The position numbers and the translations under genes are program-made. From assembly GCA_020860865.1 (NCBI GenBank), contig JAJBTL010000043.1, positions 1 to 24,541 on the forward strand: a DNA stretch of 24,541 nt, read 5' to 3'. How positions within the stretch are numbered: the first letter of the stretch is position 1; each line of letters starts with the position of its first letter. The stretch comes from Planctomycetota bacterium (lineage in GTDB: Bacteria > Planctomycetota > SZUA-567). Under the pieces are notes generated by a model. The model was not told where the DNA came from and searched no databases. It saw only the letters and a program-made list of their open reading frames with translations. Of this stretch, positions 7,731 through 13,511 are shown in pieces.

Positions 7731-9335
7731 TTACCCTGCCATAAGTGCTTTGGCGGTTTTGATGATTTCCTCGAGCTTGTGTTTGACCCGTCCGTCCTTG
7801 AAGGCGGCGATGACCTGAAGGCGGCCGTCGGCGATGGAGTCGACCTTGCCGGCGAGGAACAGGCCGGCCCCGGCGTTCAGGGAGACGGCGTCCAGGAGGC
7901 CGCCTTCGATTTCGCCGTCCATAAGCTTCCGGGCGATGGCGGCGTTTTCCTCGGCCGTGCCGCCGGCCAGCGCTTCCTGGCCGGACAGGGGAATGCCGGC
8001 CTCGGTCGGGTCGAAGACGAATTCCTGTTCCTCCTGGCCGACGCCGCCGATAATGTAGCGGGTCGGGGCGGCACAGGAGAATTCGTCCAGGCCGTCTTCC
8101 GAGCAAATGGTCATGACCCGTTTCACGCCGAGGATGGCCGCCGCCCGGGCGATGGGCCGGAGGAGGGACGGCTCCGGCACGCCTAGGACCTGGTACTCAG
8201 CCCGGGCCGGGCTTGAGAGCGGACCCAACAGGTTCATCATGGTCCGGACCGCCAGTTCCCGGCGGGCGACGACGGCGTGTTTCATCGCACTATGGTACAG
8301 GGGAGCGAAGAGAAACGCGAAGCCGGTTTTTTCCAAAAGTTCTTCCGACTTCTTCGGGGGCAGCATGAGGGGATAACCGAGTTCGGCGTAGAAGTCGGCG
8401 GAGCCGCAGAACGAACTGACCGCCCGGCCGCCGTGCTTGGCCATCGGTTGGCCAAGCGCCGCCGTCGCCACCGCCGCCATGGAGGACAGGTTGAACGAAC
8501 CCTTGTTGTCGCCGCCGATGCCGACAATGTCGAGGACCGGCACGTTGGCCTGGAACGGGACGCGCTTATCGACGAGGACGGAGGCGCAGCCGGCGATTTC
8601 CTCGGCGGTGATGCCTTTCGCCTCGAGGGCGCAGAGATAACCGGCCAATTGGGCGTCGGTGATGTTCCCTTCGGCGACTTCAAGCATGAAGGCCCGGGCC
8701 GTCTCCGTGTCCAGGTCCTCGCCCCGGAGAAGGCGGGTGAGGATGGCGCGGGTCGGGAACGGTTCCCGGCGGTAATTGACAAAGTTCTCGAGGACGCGGC
8801 GGCCGGATTCGGAGCCGATGGATTCCGGGTGGAACTGGACGCCTTCGACCGGATGGTCCTTGTGGCGGACAGCCATGACGTCGCCGTCCAGGCGGCTCCA
8901 GGCGCTGGCCTCGAGGCAGTCCGGGAGGTCCGGATCGGCGACGAGGGAATGGTAGCGCATGAACGAGGACGGCGAGGCGATGTTCCGGAAGACGCCACGG
9001 CCGTCCGAGAGCATCTCGTCCGTCTTCCCGTGCATGATGCGTTTCCCCCGGCGGATGCGGCCGCCGTAGGCGGCGACCAGTTGCTCGTGGCCAAGACAGA
9101 CGCCAAGGATGGGAACGCGGCCGGTAAAGCGGCGGATCGTCTCGAGGCTGTCCGGATACTCGTCCGGGCCGCCGGGGCCGGGGGACATGACGAGGCCGTC
9201 TATGGGCAGTTTTTCCAGATCGTCCTGGGTATAGGTTCCGGCCCGGATGCATTTGACTTCCGTCGGGGTCGTTTCCCTGAGCATCTGGACGAGGTTGTGG
9301 GTGAAGGAGTCAAAGTGATCGATAACCACGTACAT
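7731..9335 (-). CDS. trpGD: Bifunctional anthranilate synthase glutamine amidotransferase / anthranilate phosphoribosyltransferase
   Basis: 534 residues. Residues 1-190 are a class I glutamine amidotransferase: C80 in GVCLGHEQ, with H169 and E171 in QFHPES, form the catalytic triad that supplies ammonia to TrpE. Residues about 198-534 are anthranilate phosphoribosyltransferase, which joins anthranilate to PRPP: GIGGD at 272-276, KHGGRAVSS at 300-308, GSAD at 311-314, NLLGPLSSPA and DGLDEFS, whose DE binds magnesium. The transferase half departs from the usual pattern: KHGN is KHGG, SKSGS is SFCGS and GTGGD is GIGGD. The asparagine normally contacts anthranilate, so this half is divergent but not obviously dead. 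The ATG comes two bases after the trpE stop (TAATCATG), with AAGGA inside the end of trpE, so translation is probably coupled. The fusion matches E. coli TrpD. Confidence 0.96.
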   Translation of the reverse strand: MYVVIDHFDSFTHNLVQMLRETTPTEVKCIRAGTYTQDDLEKLPIDGLVMSPGPGGPDEYPDSLETIRRFTGRVPILGVCLGHEQLVAAYGGRIRRGKRIMHGKTDEMLSDGRGVFRNIASPSSFMRYHSLVADPDLPDCLEASAWSRLDGDVMAVRHKDHPVEGVQFHPESIGSESGRRVLENFVNYRREPFPTRAILTRLLRGEDLDTETARAFMLEVAEGNITDAQLAGYLCALEAKGITAEEIAGCASVLVDKRVPFQANVPVLDIVGIGGDNKGSFNLSSMAAVATAALGQPMAKHGGRAVSSFCGSADFYAELGYPLMLPPKKSEELLEKTGFAFLFAPLYHSAMKHAVVARRELAVRTMMNLLGPLSSPARAEYQVLGVPEPSLLRPIARAAAILGVKRVMTICSEDGLDEFSCAAPTRYIIGGVGQEEQEFVFDPTEAGIPLSGQEALAGGTAEENAAIARKLMDGEIEGGLLDAVSLNAGAGLFLAGKVDSIADGRLQVIAAFKDGRVKHKLEEIIKTAKALMAG

Positions 9336-9337
9336 GA

Positions 9338-10756
9338 TTATTTCCTTTCCAGATTCAGGGCCGAGAGGAGGGCCGCCAGTTTTTGATTCGTTTCTTCGAG
9401 TTCGCGTTCGGGCACCGAGTCGTAGACGATGCCGGCGCCGGCCTGGAGGTAGAGGCGGTTCCCTTTCTGGAGGCCGCAGCGGATGGCGATGCAGGTGTTG
9501 AACTCGCCGTCCGGCTCTATGTAGCCGACGATGCCGGAGTAGAAACGGCGGGGCTTTTTCTCGAGGCGGTCGAGCGTTTCCATGGCTCGGATTTTCGGCG
9601 CACCGGAGACGGTGCCGGCCGGGAAGGAACAGCGAATCGCCTCGAGGCTCGAGATGTTTTCGTCCAGTTCCGCTTCGACTTCGGACGAGATGTGCATGAC
9701 GTGGGAATAGTGTTCGACCCGGAGCTGGTGGACGACCTTGACCGTACCAGTCTTCGCGACGCGGCCGAGATCGTTACGGGCCAGGTCGACAAGCATCATG
9801 TGTTCCGCCACTTCCTTTTCGTCGGCGAGGAGTTCCTTTTCCCGGCGGGCGTTTTCTTCCGGGTCCTGCGACCGGGGCCGGGTGCCGGCAAGGGGGCGGA
9901 TAACCAGCTTGTTTTCCTTGAGTTTGATGTGGACTTCCGGGGAGGCGCCGAAAAGCTGGAAGTCGCCGAAATCGATGTGGAACATGTAGAGGCTGGGGTT
10001 GATGGAGCGGAGGCGGCGGTAGCTGTCGAAGGAGGATTGGGTCGTTTCTATTTCAAGGCGGCGGGAAAGGACGGCCTGGATGAGGCTGCCGGCCTCGATG
10101 TCTTCCCGGATCTTCCGGACGCCGTCCAGATAGTCCTGTTCGCCTTGCGGGTCGGAGACGACGCGGCTGGAAGTCGGGGTTGATTCGGGTTCGACCATGT
10201 AGTTGAAGTCGAGGTCGCGGATGCGTTTTTCAACCGCGTCCAACGCCTCGTTCAGGTCGACCTCGTGTTCGTCGTAGTTGACGCCGTGGAGGTAGATGAC
10301 GTCGGCGTGGTGGTCGTAGATAAGATAGACGTGGCCGTAAAGGAAGACGGCGTCGTCGATGCCGATGTCGTCCGGTTTTTGGGTCAGCTTGATGTCGTCG
10401 CAGCGGGCGGCGAATTCGTAGCCGACAAAGCCAAAACCGCCGCAGGGGTAGGGGAAGTCCTGGTGGAGAGCCGGGTGCTGGTTGGCGAAGTAGGCGGCGG
10501 CGTCGAGGATGTCCCGGGCCGGGAAGGAATCGAACTTCCGGGACTCGCCTTCCGCCGTCTCGAAGAGGATGTCGTCGCCGCGTTGGATAAGGCGGAACGC
10601 TTCGTCGAGGACGAGAAGGGAGTAGCGGGTGCGGCCGGCCAGGAAGCTGGACGATTCGAACAGGATTTTGGCATGGAGCTTCCGCGCCAGGGCGAAAGGG
10701 GTGAATCGCTCGCCCGGGAGCATGCGGATGACGCCGTCGGTTCTGATTGCTGGCAT
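9338..10756 (-). CDS. trpE: Anthranilate synthase component I
   Basis: 472 residues; first structural gene of the operon. TrpE converts chorismate and ammonia into anthranilate, with TrpG supplying ammonia from glutamine. The N-terminal domain holds ILFESSSFLAGRTRYSLL at 31-48, matching the LLES segment that forms the tryptophan feedback pocket of other TrpE proteins, so feedback inhibition is likely kept (inference). The chorismate-binding domain covers about 210-465, with LAGTRPRSQDPEENARRE, LVDLARNDLGRVAKTG, FPAGTVSGAPKIRAME and LQAGAGIVYDSVPERELEE. These fit TrpE better than PabB, as do the trp neighbours. The ATG at 10756 has GAGGA about nine bases upstream. It is 111 bases downstream of the attenuator terminator. 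Confidence 0.97.
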   Translation of the reverse strand: MPAIRTDGVIRMLPGERFTPFALARKLHAKILFESSSFLAGRTRYSLLVLDEAFRLIQRGDDILFETAEGESRKFDSFPARDILDAAAYFANQHPALHQDFPYPCGGFGFVGYEFAARCDDIKLTQKPDDIGIDDAVFLYGHVYLIYDHHADVIYLHGVNYDEHEVDLNEALDAVEKRIRDLDFNYMVEPESTPTSSRVVSDPQGEQDYLDGVRKIREDIEAGSLIQAVLSRRLEIETTQSSFDSYRRLRSINPSLYMFHIDFGDFQLFGASPEVHIKLKENKLVIRPLAGTRPRSQDPEENARREKELLADEKEVAEHMMLVDLARNDLGRVAKTGTVKVVHQLRVEHYSHVMHISSEVEAELDENISSLEAIRCSFPAGTVSGAPKIRAMETLDRLEKKPRRFYSGIVGYIEPDGEFNTCIAIRCGLQKGNRLYLQAGAGIVYDSVPERELEETNQKLAALLSALNLERK

Positions 10757-10867
10757 GGTGTCTGGTCCTCGCGCTTGTGGTTGATAATAAGTGGTTCACT
10801 TTTGATGATTCATATTTTCGAAAATGCAAATTTGCCGATGCCGGTGAGGAATCACTCCGGCGAAACG

Positions 10868-10897
10868 AAAAAAAGGGACAGCCTTCCGGCTGTCCCT
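10868..10897 (-). terminator. trp attenuator: intrinsic terminator (arms 3:4)
   Basis: Read on the minus strand, GGGACAGCC (10896-10888), loop GGAA and GGCTGTCCC (10883-10875) form a perfect nine-bp stem. It extends to ten with A10897:T10874 and is followed directly by seven T (10874-10868). It lies between the leader peptide and trpE, in the correct position for an attenuator. Confidence 0.95.
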
Positions 10898-11004
10898 GAA
10901 CGTTCGAGCAAGTTGTTTTTCGCGTGGCCTCGGGTACCGCGTGGGCCTTGCCTCAAACAATGTCGACGGGAACAGCCGGCGGAGTCACCCGCCACCAGCT
11001 GCCC
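10886..11004 (-). promoter_or_regulatory. trp attenuator: arms 1 and 2 and the alternative antiterminator 2:3
   Basis: On the minus strand, arm 2 is CCGGCTGTTCCC (10979-10968). It pairs with arm 3, GGGACAGCCGG (10896-10886), over 11 bp with one bulged U, which would disrupt the 3:4 terminator. Arm 1, GGGCAGCTGG (11004-10995), pairs with the same arm 2 over ten bp with a two-base bulge and one G-U. Arm 1 lies over the second Trp-Trp pair and just after the first. A ribosome stalled on Trp codons would mask arm 1 and allow 2:3. A ribosome at the leader stop (10953) would mask arm 2 and allow 3:4. The 2-to-3 distance (about 71 bases) is longer than in enteric leaders. Confidence 0.88.
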
Positions 11005-11090
11005 AGCCACCAGTTGCCAATCGCGTTCGCGACCGTCCGCCCGGAGGCGTCGGCGACGAAGTGGATGCGGTTGGAAGCGGTGTGGCGCAT
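10953..11090 (-). CDS. trpL: trp leader peptide, 45 residues with two tandem Trp-Trp pairs
   Basis: The ATG at 11090 opens a 45-codon frame ending in TGA at 10955-10953. It encodes GNWWLGSWWRV at residues 25-35. The Trp codons are TGGTGG at 11012-11007 and again at 10997-10992, so four Trp codons fall within seven codons. The peptide lies between the predicted promoter and the attenuator terminator, and the arms listed for the attenuator are placed correctly relative to its Trp codons and stop. Its role is regulatory: ribosome progress through the Trp codons reports charged tRNA-Trp. It is longer than the 14-residue E. coli TrpL. The Shine-Dalgarno is weak (GGAAA about 12-14 bases upstream, plus an A-rich run), suggesting modest initiation. 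No other in-frame ATG exists. Confidence 0.9.
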   Translation of the reverse strand: MRHTASNRIHFVADASGRTVANAIGNWWLGSWWRVTPPAVPVDIV

Positions 11091-11139
11091 GGTTTTTTCT
11101 GTTTCCGTCTGAGTTTGGTTTCGGATTTTTATGATGCGA

Positions 11140-11168
11140 ATCCGGTCAGCCGTATGAACCGACCGGAT
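11140..11168 (-). promoter_or_regulatory. Palindrome over the predicted trp transcription start (possible operator)
   Basis: ATCCGGTC (11168-11161) and GACCGGAT (11147-11140) are perfect inverted repeats separated by 13 bases. The left arm begins just two bases after the -10 hexamer and covers the predicted start site. In DNA this is a plausible repressor site; as RNA only part of the left arm would be transcribed. No regulator gene is nearby to assign to it. Confidence 0.5.
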
Positions 11169-11169
11169 G

Positions 11170-11198
11170 ATGATAATGGAATCGTCGGCGGTTTACAA
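11170..11198 (-). promoter_or_regulatory. trp operon promoter
   Basis: On the minus strand, TTGTAA (11198-11193) serves as -35 and TATCAT (11175-11170, five of six bases) as -10, with an ideal 17-base spacer. The start of transcription should be near 11163, giving a leader of about 72 bases before trpL and about 295 bases to the attenuator T-run. It begins about 30 bases after the stop of the preceding small ORF. Confidence 0.7.
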
Positions 11199-11228
11199 CT
11201 TTTTTTTGCAAATAAAAACGTGAAAGCG

Positions 11229-11507
11229 CTACCAGCCTTTAATCGGTTCGTTGCCGTAGGGTCCGGTACCGGTCCATTCTCCGAGGGCGCGCCCGCCCTG
11301 CGGAAAGACGTATGGATCGGGACTGGCGGCCGGTGGTGCCGGCGGCCTACCGCCTCCCGAGAGGAGTCCGCCACGGCGGCGGCTCCGGCCGGACGGGGCG
11401 GAGCGGCGGCCGCTGTAGCTGTCCGGGTCGGCCTGCGGAGCGTAGAACGAATAACCGTCCGTCACCGGCGGGCGGTTCATGTGGGCCGGGAAGTTGATTT
11501 CATTCAC
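11229..11507 (-). CDS. Small Pro/Gly-rich hypothetical protein
   Basis: 92 residues from a GTG 21 bases after the stop of the TPR gene. I do not recognise it. It is rich in Pro, Gly, Ser, Arg and Tyr and looks disordered, with no signal peptide or membrane segment. The middle (about 33-55) is Arg/Gly/Ser-rich and the end has tyrosine- and tryptophan-containing turns (GEWTGTGPYG). About three quarters of its codons end in G or C, similar to neighbouring genes, which favours real coding. The ribosome binding site is weak (GGAACG), and an internal ATG at 11480 is an alternative start. It is probably co-transcribed with the TPR gene; a chance ORF remains possible in DNA this GC-rich. Confidence 0.45.
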   Translation of the reverse strand: MNEINFPAHMNRPPVTDGYSFYAPQADPDSYSGRRSAPSGRSRRRGGLLSGGGRPPAPPAASPDPYVFPQGGRALGEWTGTGPYGNEPIKGW

Positions 11508-11528
11508 GGACGTTCCGGGACCGTTGTT

Positions 11529-13202
11529 TCAGCCGCCGGTGCCGGTGCTGTCCGAATAGCCGACGCAGGCGGCGATGTCGTCGTCGCCGCTGTCGAGTTG
11601 GGCCGGGAGGCTGAAGAGGGAACGGCCGTCGTCGCGGCCGGGGTTCAGTTCGTTCCCGGAGTAGGACAGGGAGTCGGCCGGGCCGCTGTGCCGGTTGATC
11701 CGTTGGGCCTGCATGAGGTCGAGGATGCCGGCGCGTTCCCGGGCGTCGAGTTGTTCGAGGTAGCCACGGGCCCAATTTTGCCACGTATTGAGGGCGACCC
11801 ATTGGTCGGTGTTTTTCTCGAGGCGGCGGCGTTCTTCGTCCTTGAACTTCTTTGACGACCACTTGACCAGGTCGTGGTTCGGCTTCGGGATGTGGAGCTT
11901 CAGGATCTTTTCCCAATAGGCCCGGGCACCGTCCCGGTCGAGATTGACGTAATAGCAGACTTCGCCGAGGCGGTAGAAGCTGGCGGCCTGTTCGGCGAGG
12001 CGCCATTCAGCCGCCGTCCGCTCGAGGGCGCGGCCGTACCAGGCGACGGCCTGATCGATGAGCGCCTTCGCTTCCATCCGCTCGTCCGTGTCCCTGGCGC
12101 GGGTGAGGAGATCCATCCCTTGGGCATGGTACGTTTCGCCGAGGAGGTGGAGGAGATCGATGCGTTCCGGCGCGATGTCCCGGGTCTGTTCGACAATGTC
12201 CCGGGCCGTTTCGTAGGCGCCGAGTTCGTTGTAGGCGAGGGCGAGATCGGCCCAGGCGTTGACGAAATCCGGGTCGTACTTGACTGACAGCCAGTAGTAC
12301 TGAAGCGCTTCGGCCGGTTTGTTCTGGCGCATTTGGTTGAGGGCCATGAGGTAGTAGAGCCAGGACCGGTTCGGATCGCGGAAGCGGTCTTCGACAATCG
12401 TTTCGACAACCGGGTCCTCAATAACCGTCACCGTGTCGGGCGGCGGAATAACCTTCGGCGGCAGTTCGCGTTCCACCGGTGGCGGCTCAACCGGAGGCGG
12501 CTCGACCGGCGGCGGCAGGACGGCGACAGGGCGGTCCTCTTCAAGGAGGCGGAGATCGCGGCCGACATTGCCGGCCAGGTCGCGGGCGGCAAGGCGGAGG
12601 ACAACCGGTCCCGACAGGCTCTCCGGAATTTCCCATACCTTTTCACCGCTGGCCGGAAGATCGGCGATGGCGGTGTTCCAGCTTCGGCCGCCGTCGGTGG
12701 AGTAACCAAGCGCGGCGGGAAGATCGGGGAGGTTGTCGTCGAAGACGGACCAGGCGAGGGAAACGACTTCGCCGGGGAGGTAGGTGTCGCCTTCGGCCGG
12801 TGACAGGAGTTCCGCCGTCGGCGCCACGGTGTCGACGACGACGACAGCCTGCGGCGGATCGTCCGTTGCGGGCGGATTGACGACGGCGCCATTCACCACC
12901 GGGCGGCTGGTGTATTCATAGACGCCGTCCGCGTCGACGTCGACTTCCCGGGTGAAGCGGACATCGCCGTTCGGCAGTTTTATCCGGCGGCATTCGCCCA
13001 GTTCATGCCAGTCGTCGTCCGGCCCGGCCCGTGCGTAGAGGACGGCGCTGTCGGCGTCCCGCGATTCCCGGTCCACCGGGGCGACGGCGACATCATAGGC
13101 GCGGCTGCCGACGTGGATGCGGGCGTCGCCGGCCGAGGCGGTGGCGGCAAGGAGGACGGCGCATGCCAGGAAGGCGGCGGCGAGTACAGGGTGTTTGAAC
13201 AT
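11529..13202 (-). CDS. Exported protein with Ig-like domain, proline-rich linker and TPR repeats
   Basis: 557 residues from an ATG with AAAGG six bases upstream. Residues 1-24 are a clear signal peptide with a likely cut after ASA. Residues 26-125 form a beta-rich region. Residues about 126-218 resemble a bacterial Ig-like repeat (DTVAPTAELLSPAEGDTY, then YSTDGGRSW, then LAARDLAGNVG). A linker of three PPPVE units spans about 230-244. Residues about 280-430 are helical with tetratricopeptide features: AEALQYYWLSVKYDPDFVNAWADLALAYNELG, then a block around ALIDQAVAWYGRAL and another around AASFYRLGEVCYY. The C-terminal 60 residues are low-complexity and acidic. The layout suggests a periplasmic or surface scaffold that holds partner proteins; no enzymatic motif is seen. 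Its partners and role are unknown. Confidence 0.8.
   Translation of the reverse strand: MFKHPVLAAAFLACAVLLAATASAGDARIHVGSRAYDVAVAPVDRESRDADSAVLYARAGPDDDWHELGECRRIKLPNGDVRFTREVDVDADGVYEYTSRPVVNGAVVNPPATDDPPQAVVVVDTVAPTAELLSPAEGDTYLPGEVVSLAWSVFDDNLPDLPAALGYSTDGGRSWNTAIADLPASGEKVWEIPESLSGPVVLRLAARDLAGNVGRDLRLLEEDRPVAVLPPPVEPPPVEPPPVERELPPKVIPPPDTVTVIEDPVVETIVEDRFRDPNRSWLYYLMALNQMRQNKPAEALQYYWLSVKYDPDFVNAWADLALAYNELGAYETARDIVEQTRDIAPERIDLLHLLGETYHAQGMDLLTRARDTDERMEAKALIDQAVAWYGRALERTAAEWRLAEQAASFYRLGEVCYYVNLDRDGARAYWEKILKLHIPKPNHDLVKWSSKKFKDEERRRLEKNTDQWVALNTWQNWARGYLEQLDARERAGILDLMQAQRINRHSGPADSLSYSGNELNPGRDDGRSLFSLPAQLDSGDDDIAACVGYSDSTGTGG
12468..12518 (-). repeat. Tandem 15-base repeat encoding three PPPVE units
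   Basis: Three near-identical 15-base units within the TPR gene encode PPPVE three times, followed by RE. They form a stiff proline-rich spacer between the Ig-like and TPR parts. Short in-frame tandem repeats like this can change copy number between strains. Confidence 0.75.
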
Positions 13203-13392
13203 TCCGGGCCTTTTTAATCTGTTTTCATCGAAGGAACGGCGGTTTTTTAATTGACCGTCCCAACCAGTTCCGTCCGGACGCGCTCTTCGGGCGGGACCGG
13301 ACCTTATATGTATTATCGACCAGACCCGGTGGCGGGCTGTGGCAATGCCCGGGGAATTCCGGACGCGGTTGGCTGGCGTCCGGGAAAAGTGC

Positions 13393-13420
13393 TTGAGGGC
13401 AGGGCGGTTTCCGATAAAAT
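13393..13420 (+). promoter_or_regulatory. Promoter of the activase gene
   Basis: TTGAGG (13393-13398) and TAAAAT (13415-13420) are separated by 16 bases; the -10 matches five of six consensus bases. Transcription would start near 13427, giving a leader of about 85 bases. Confidence 0.62.
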
Positions 13421-13428
13421 AGCATGTT

Positions 13429-13461
13429 CGACCGGCATCCGCATGGACGCCGGCGTTTTTT
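13429..13461 (+). terminator. Terminator-like hairpin in the 5' leader of the activase gene
   Basis: CCGGC (13432-13436) pairs with GCCGG (13449-13453). Inside it TCC (13438-13440) pairs with GGA (13445-13447) around a GCAT loop, with one A-C mismatch between. CG on each outer side extends the stem with one bulged A. Six T follow (13456-13461). It has the shape of an intrinsic terminator but lies between the promoter and the start codon, so it may attenuate the gene or simply be a stable 5' end. Confidence 0.55.
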
Positions 13462-13511
13462 ATTGTCGTGAATGTGTTTCCTAGTTCACACTGGAAGAGA
13501 AGGTCTCAGCC

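Larger units (their letters stand above)
13203..13511. other. Divergent intergenic region between the TPR gene and the activase gene
   Basis: 309 bases with no convincing gene. On the plus side it holds the activase promoter and a terminator-like leader hairpin, listed separately. On the minus side it holds the upstream region of the TPR gene, where a short AT-rich patch (about 13304-13320, TTATATGTATTATCG) could carry a promoter, though no clear pair of hexamers is seen. An open frame at 13251-13484 on the plus strand has no ribosome binding site or family resemblance and is not annotated as a gene. Confidence 0.6.

Noticed and set aside
6276..8186. 636-codon plus-strand open frame opposite trpCF and trpGD
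   Set aside because: It is antisense to two genes with full catalytic motifs, has no family resemblance, and its Asp/Glu/Gly/Val-rich composition is typical of GC-rich antisense frames.
11129..11374. 81-codon minus-strand frame overlapping the small Pro/Gly-rich ORF
   Set aside because: It reads through the trp promoter and palindrome and has weaker coding character than the overlapping 92-codon frame.
13251..13484. 77-codon plus-strand open frame in the intergenic region before the activase gene
   Set aside because: It spans the promoter and the terminator-like hairpin, has no ribosome binding site and no recognisable sequence.
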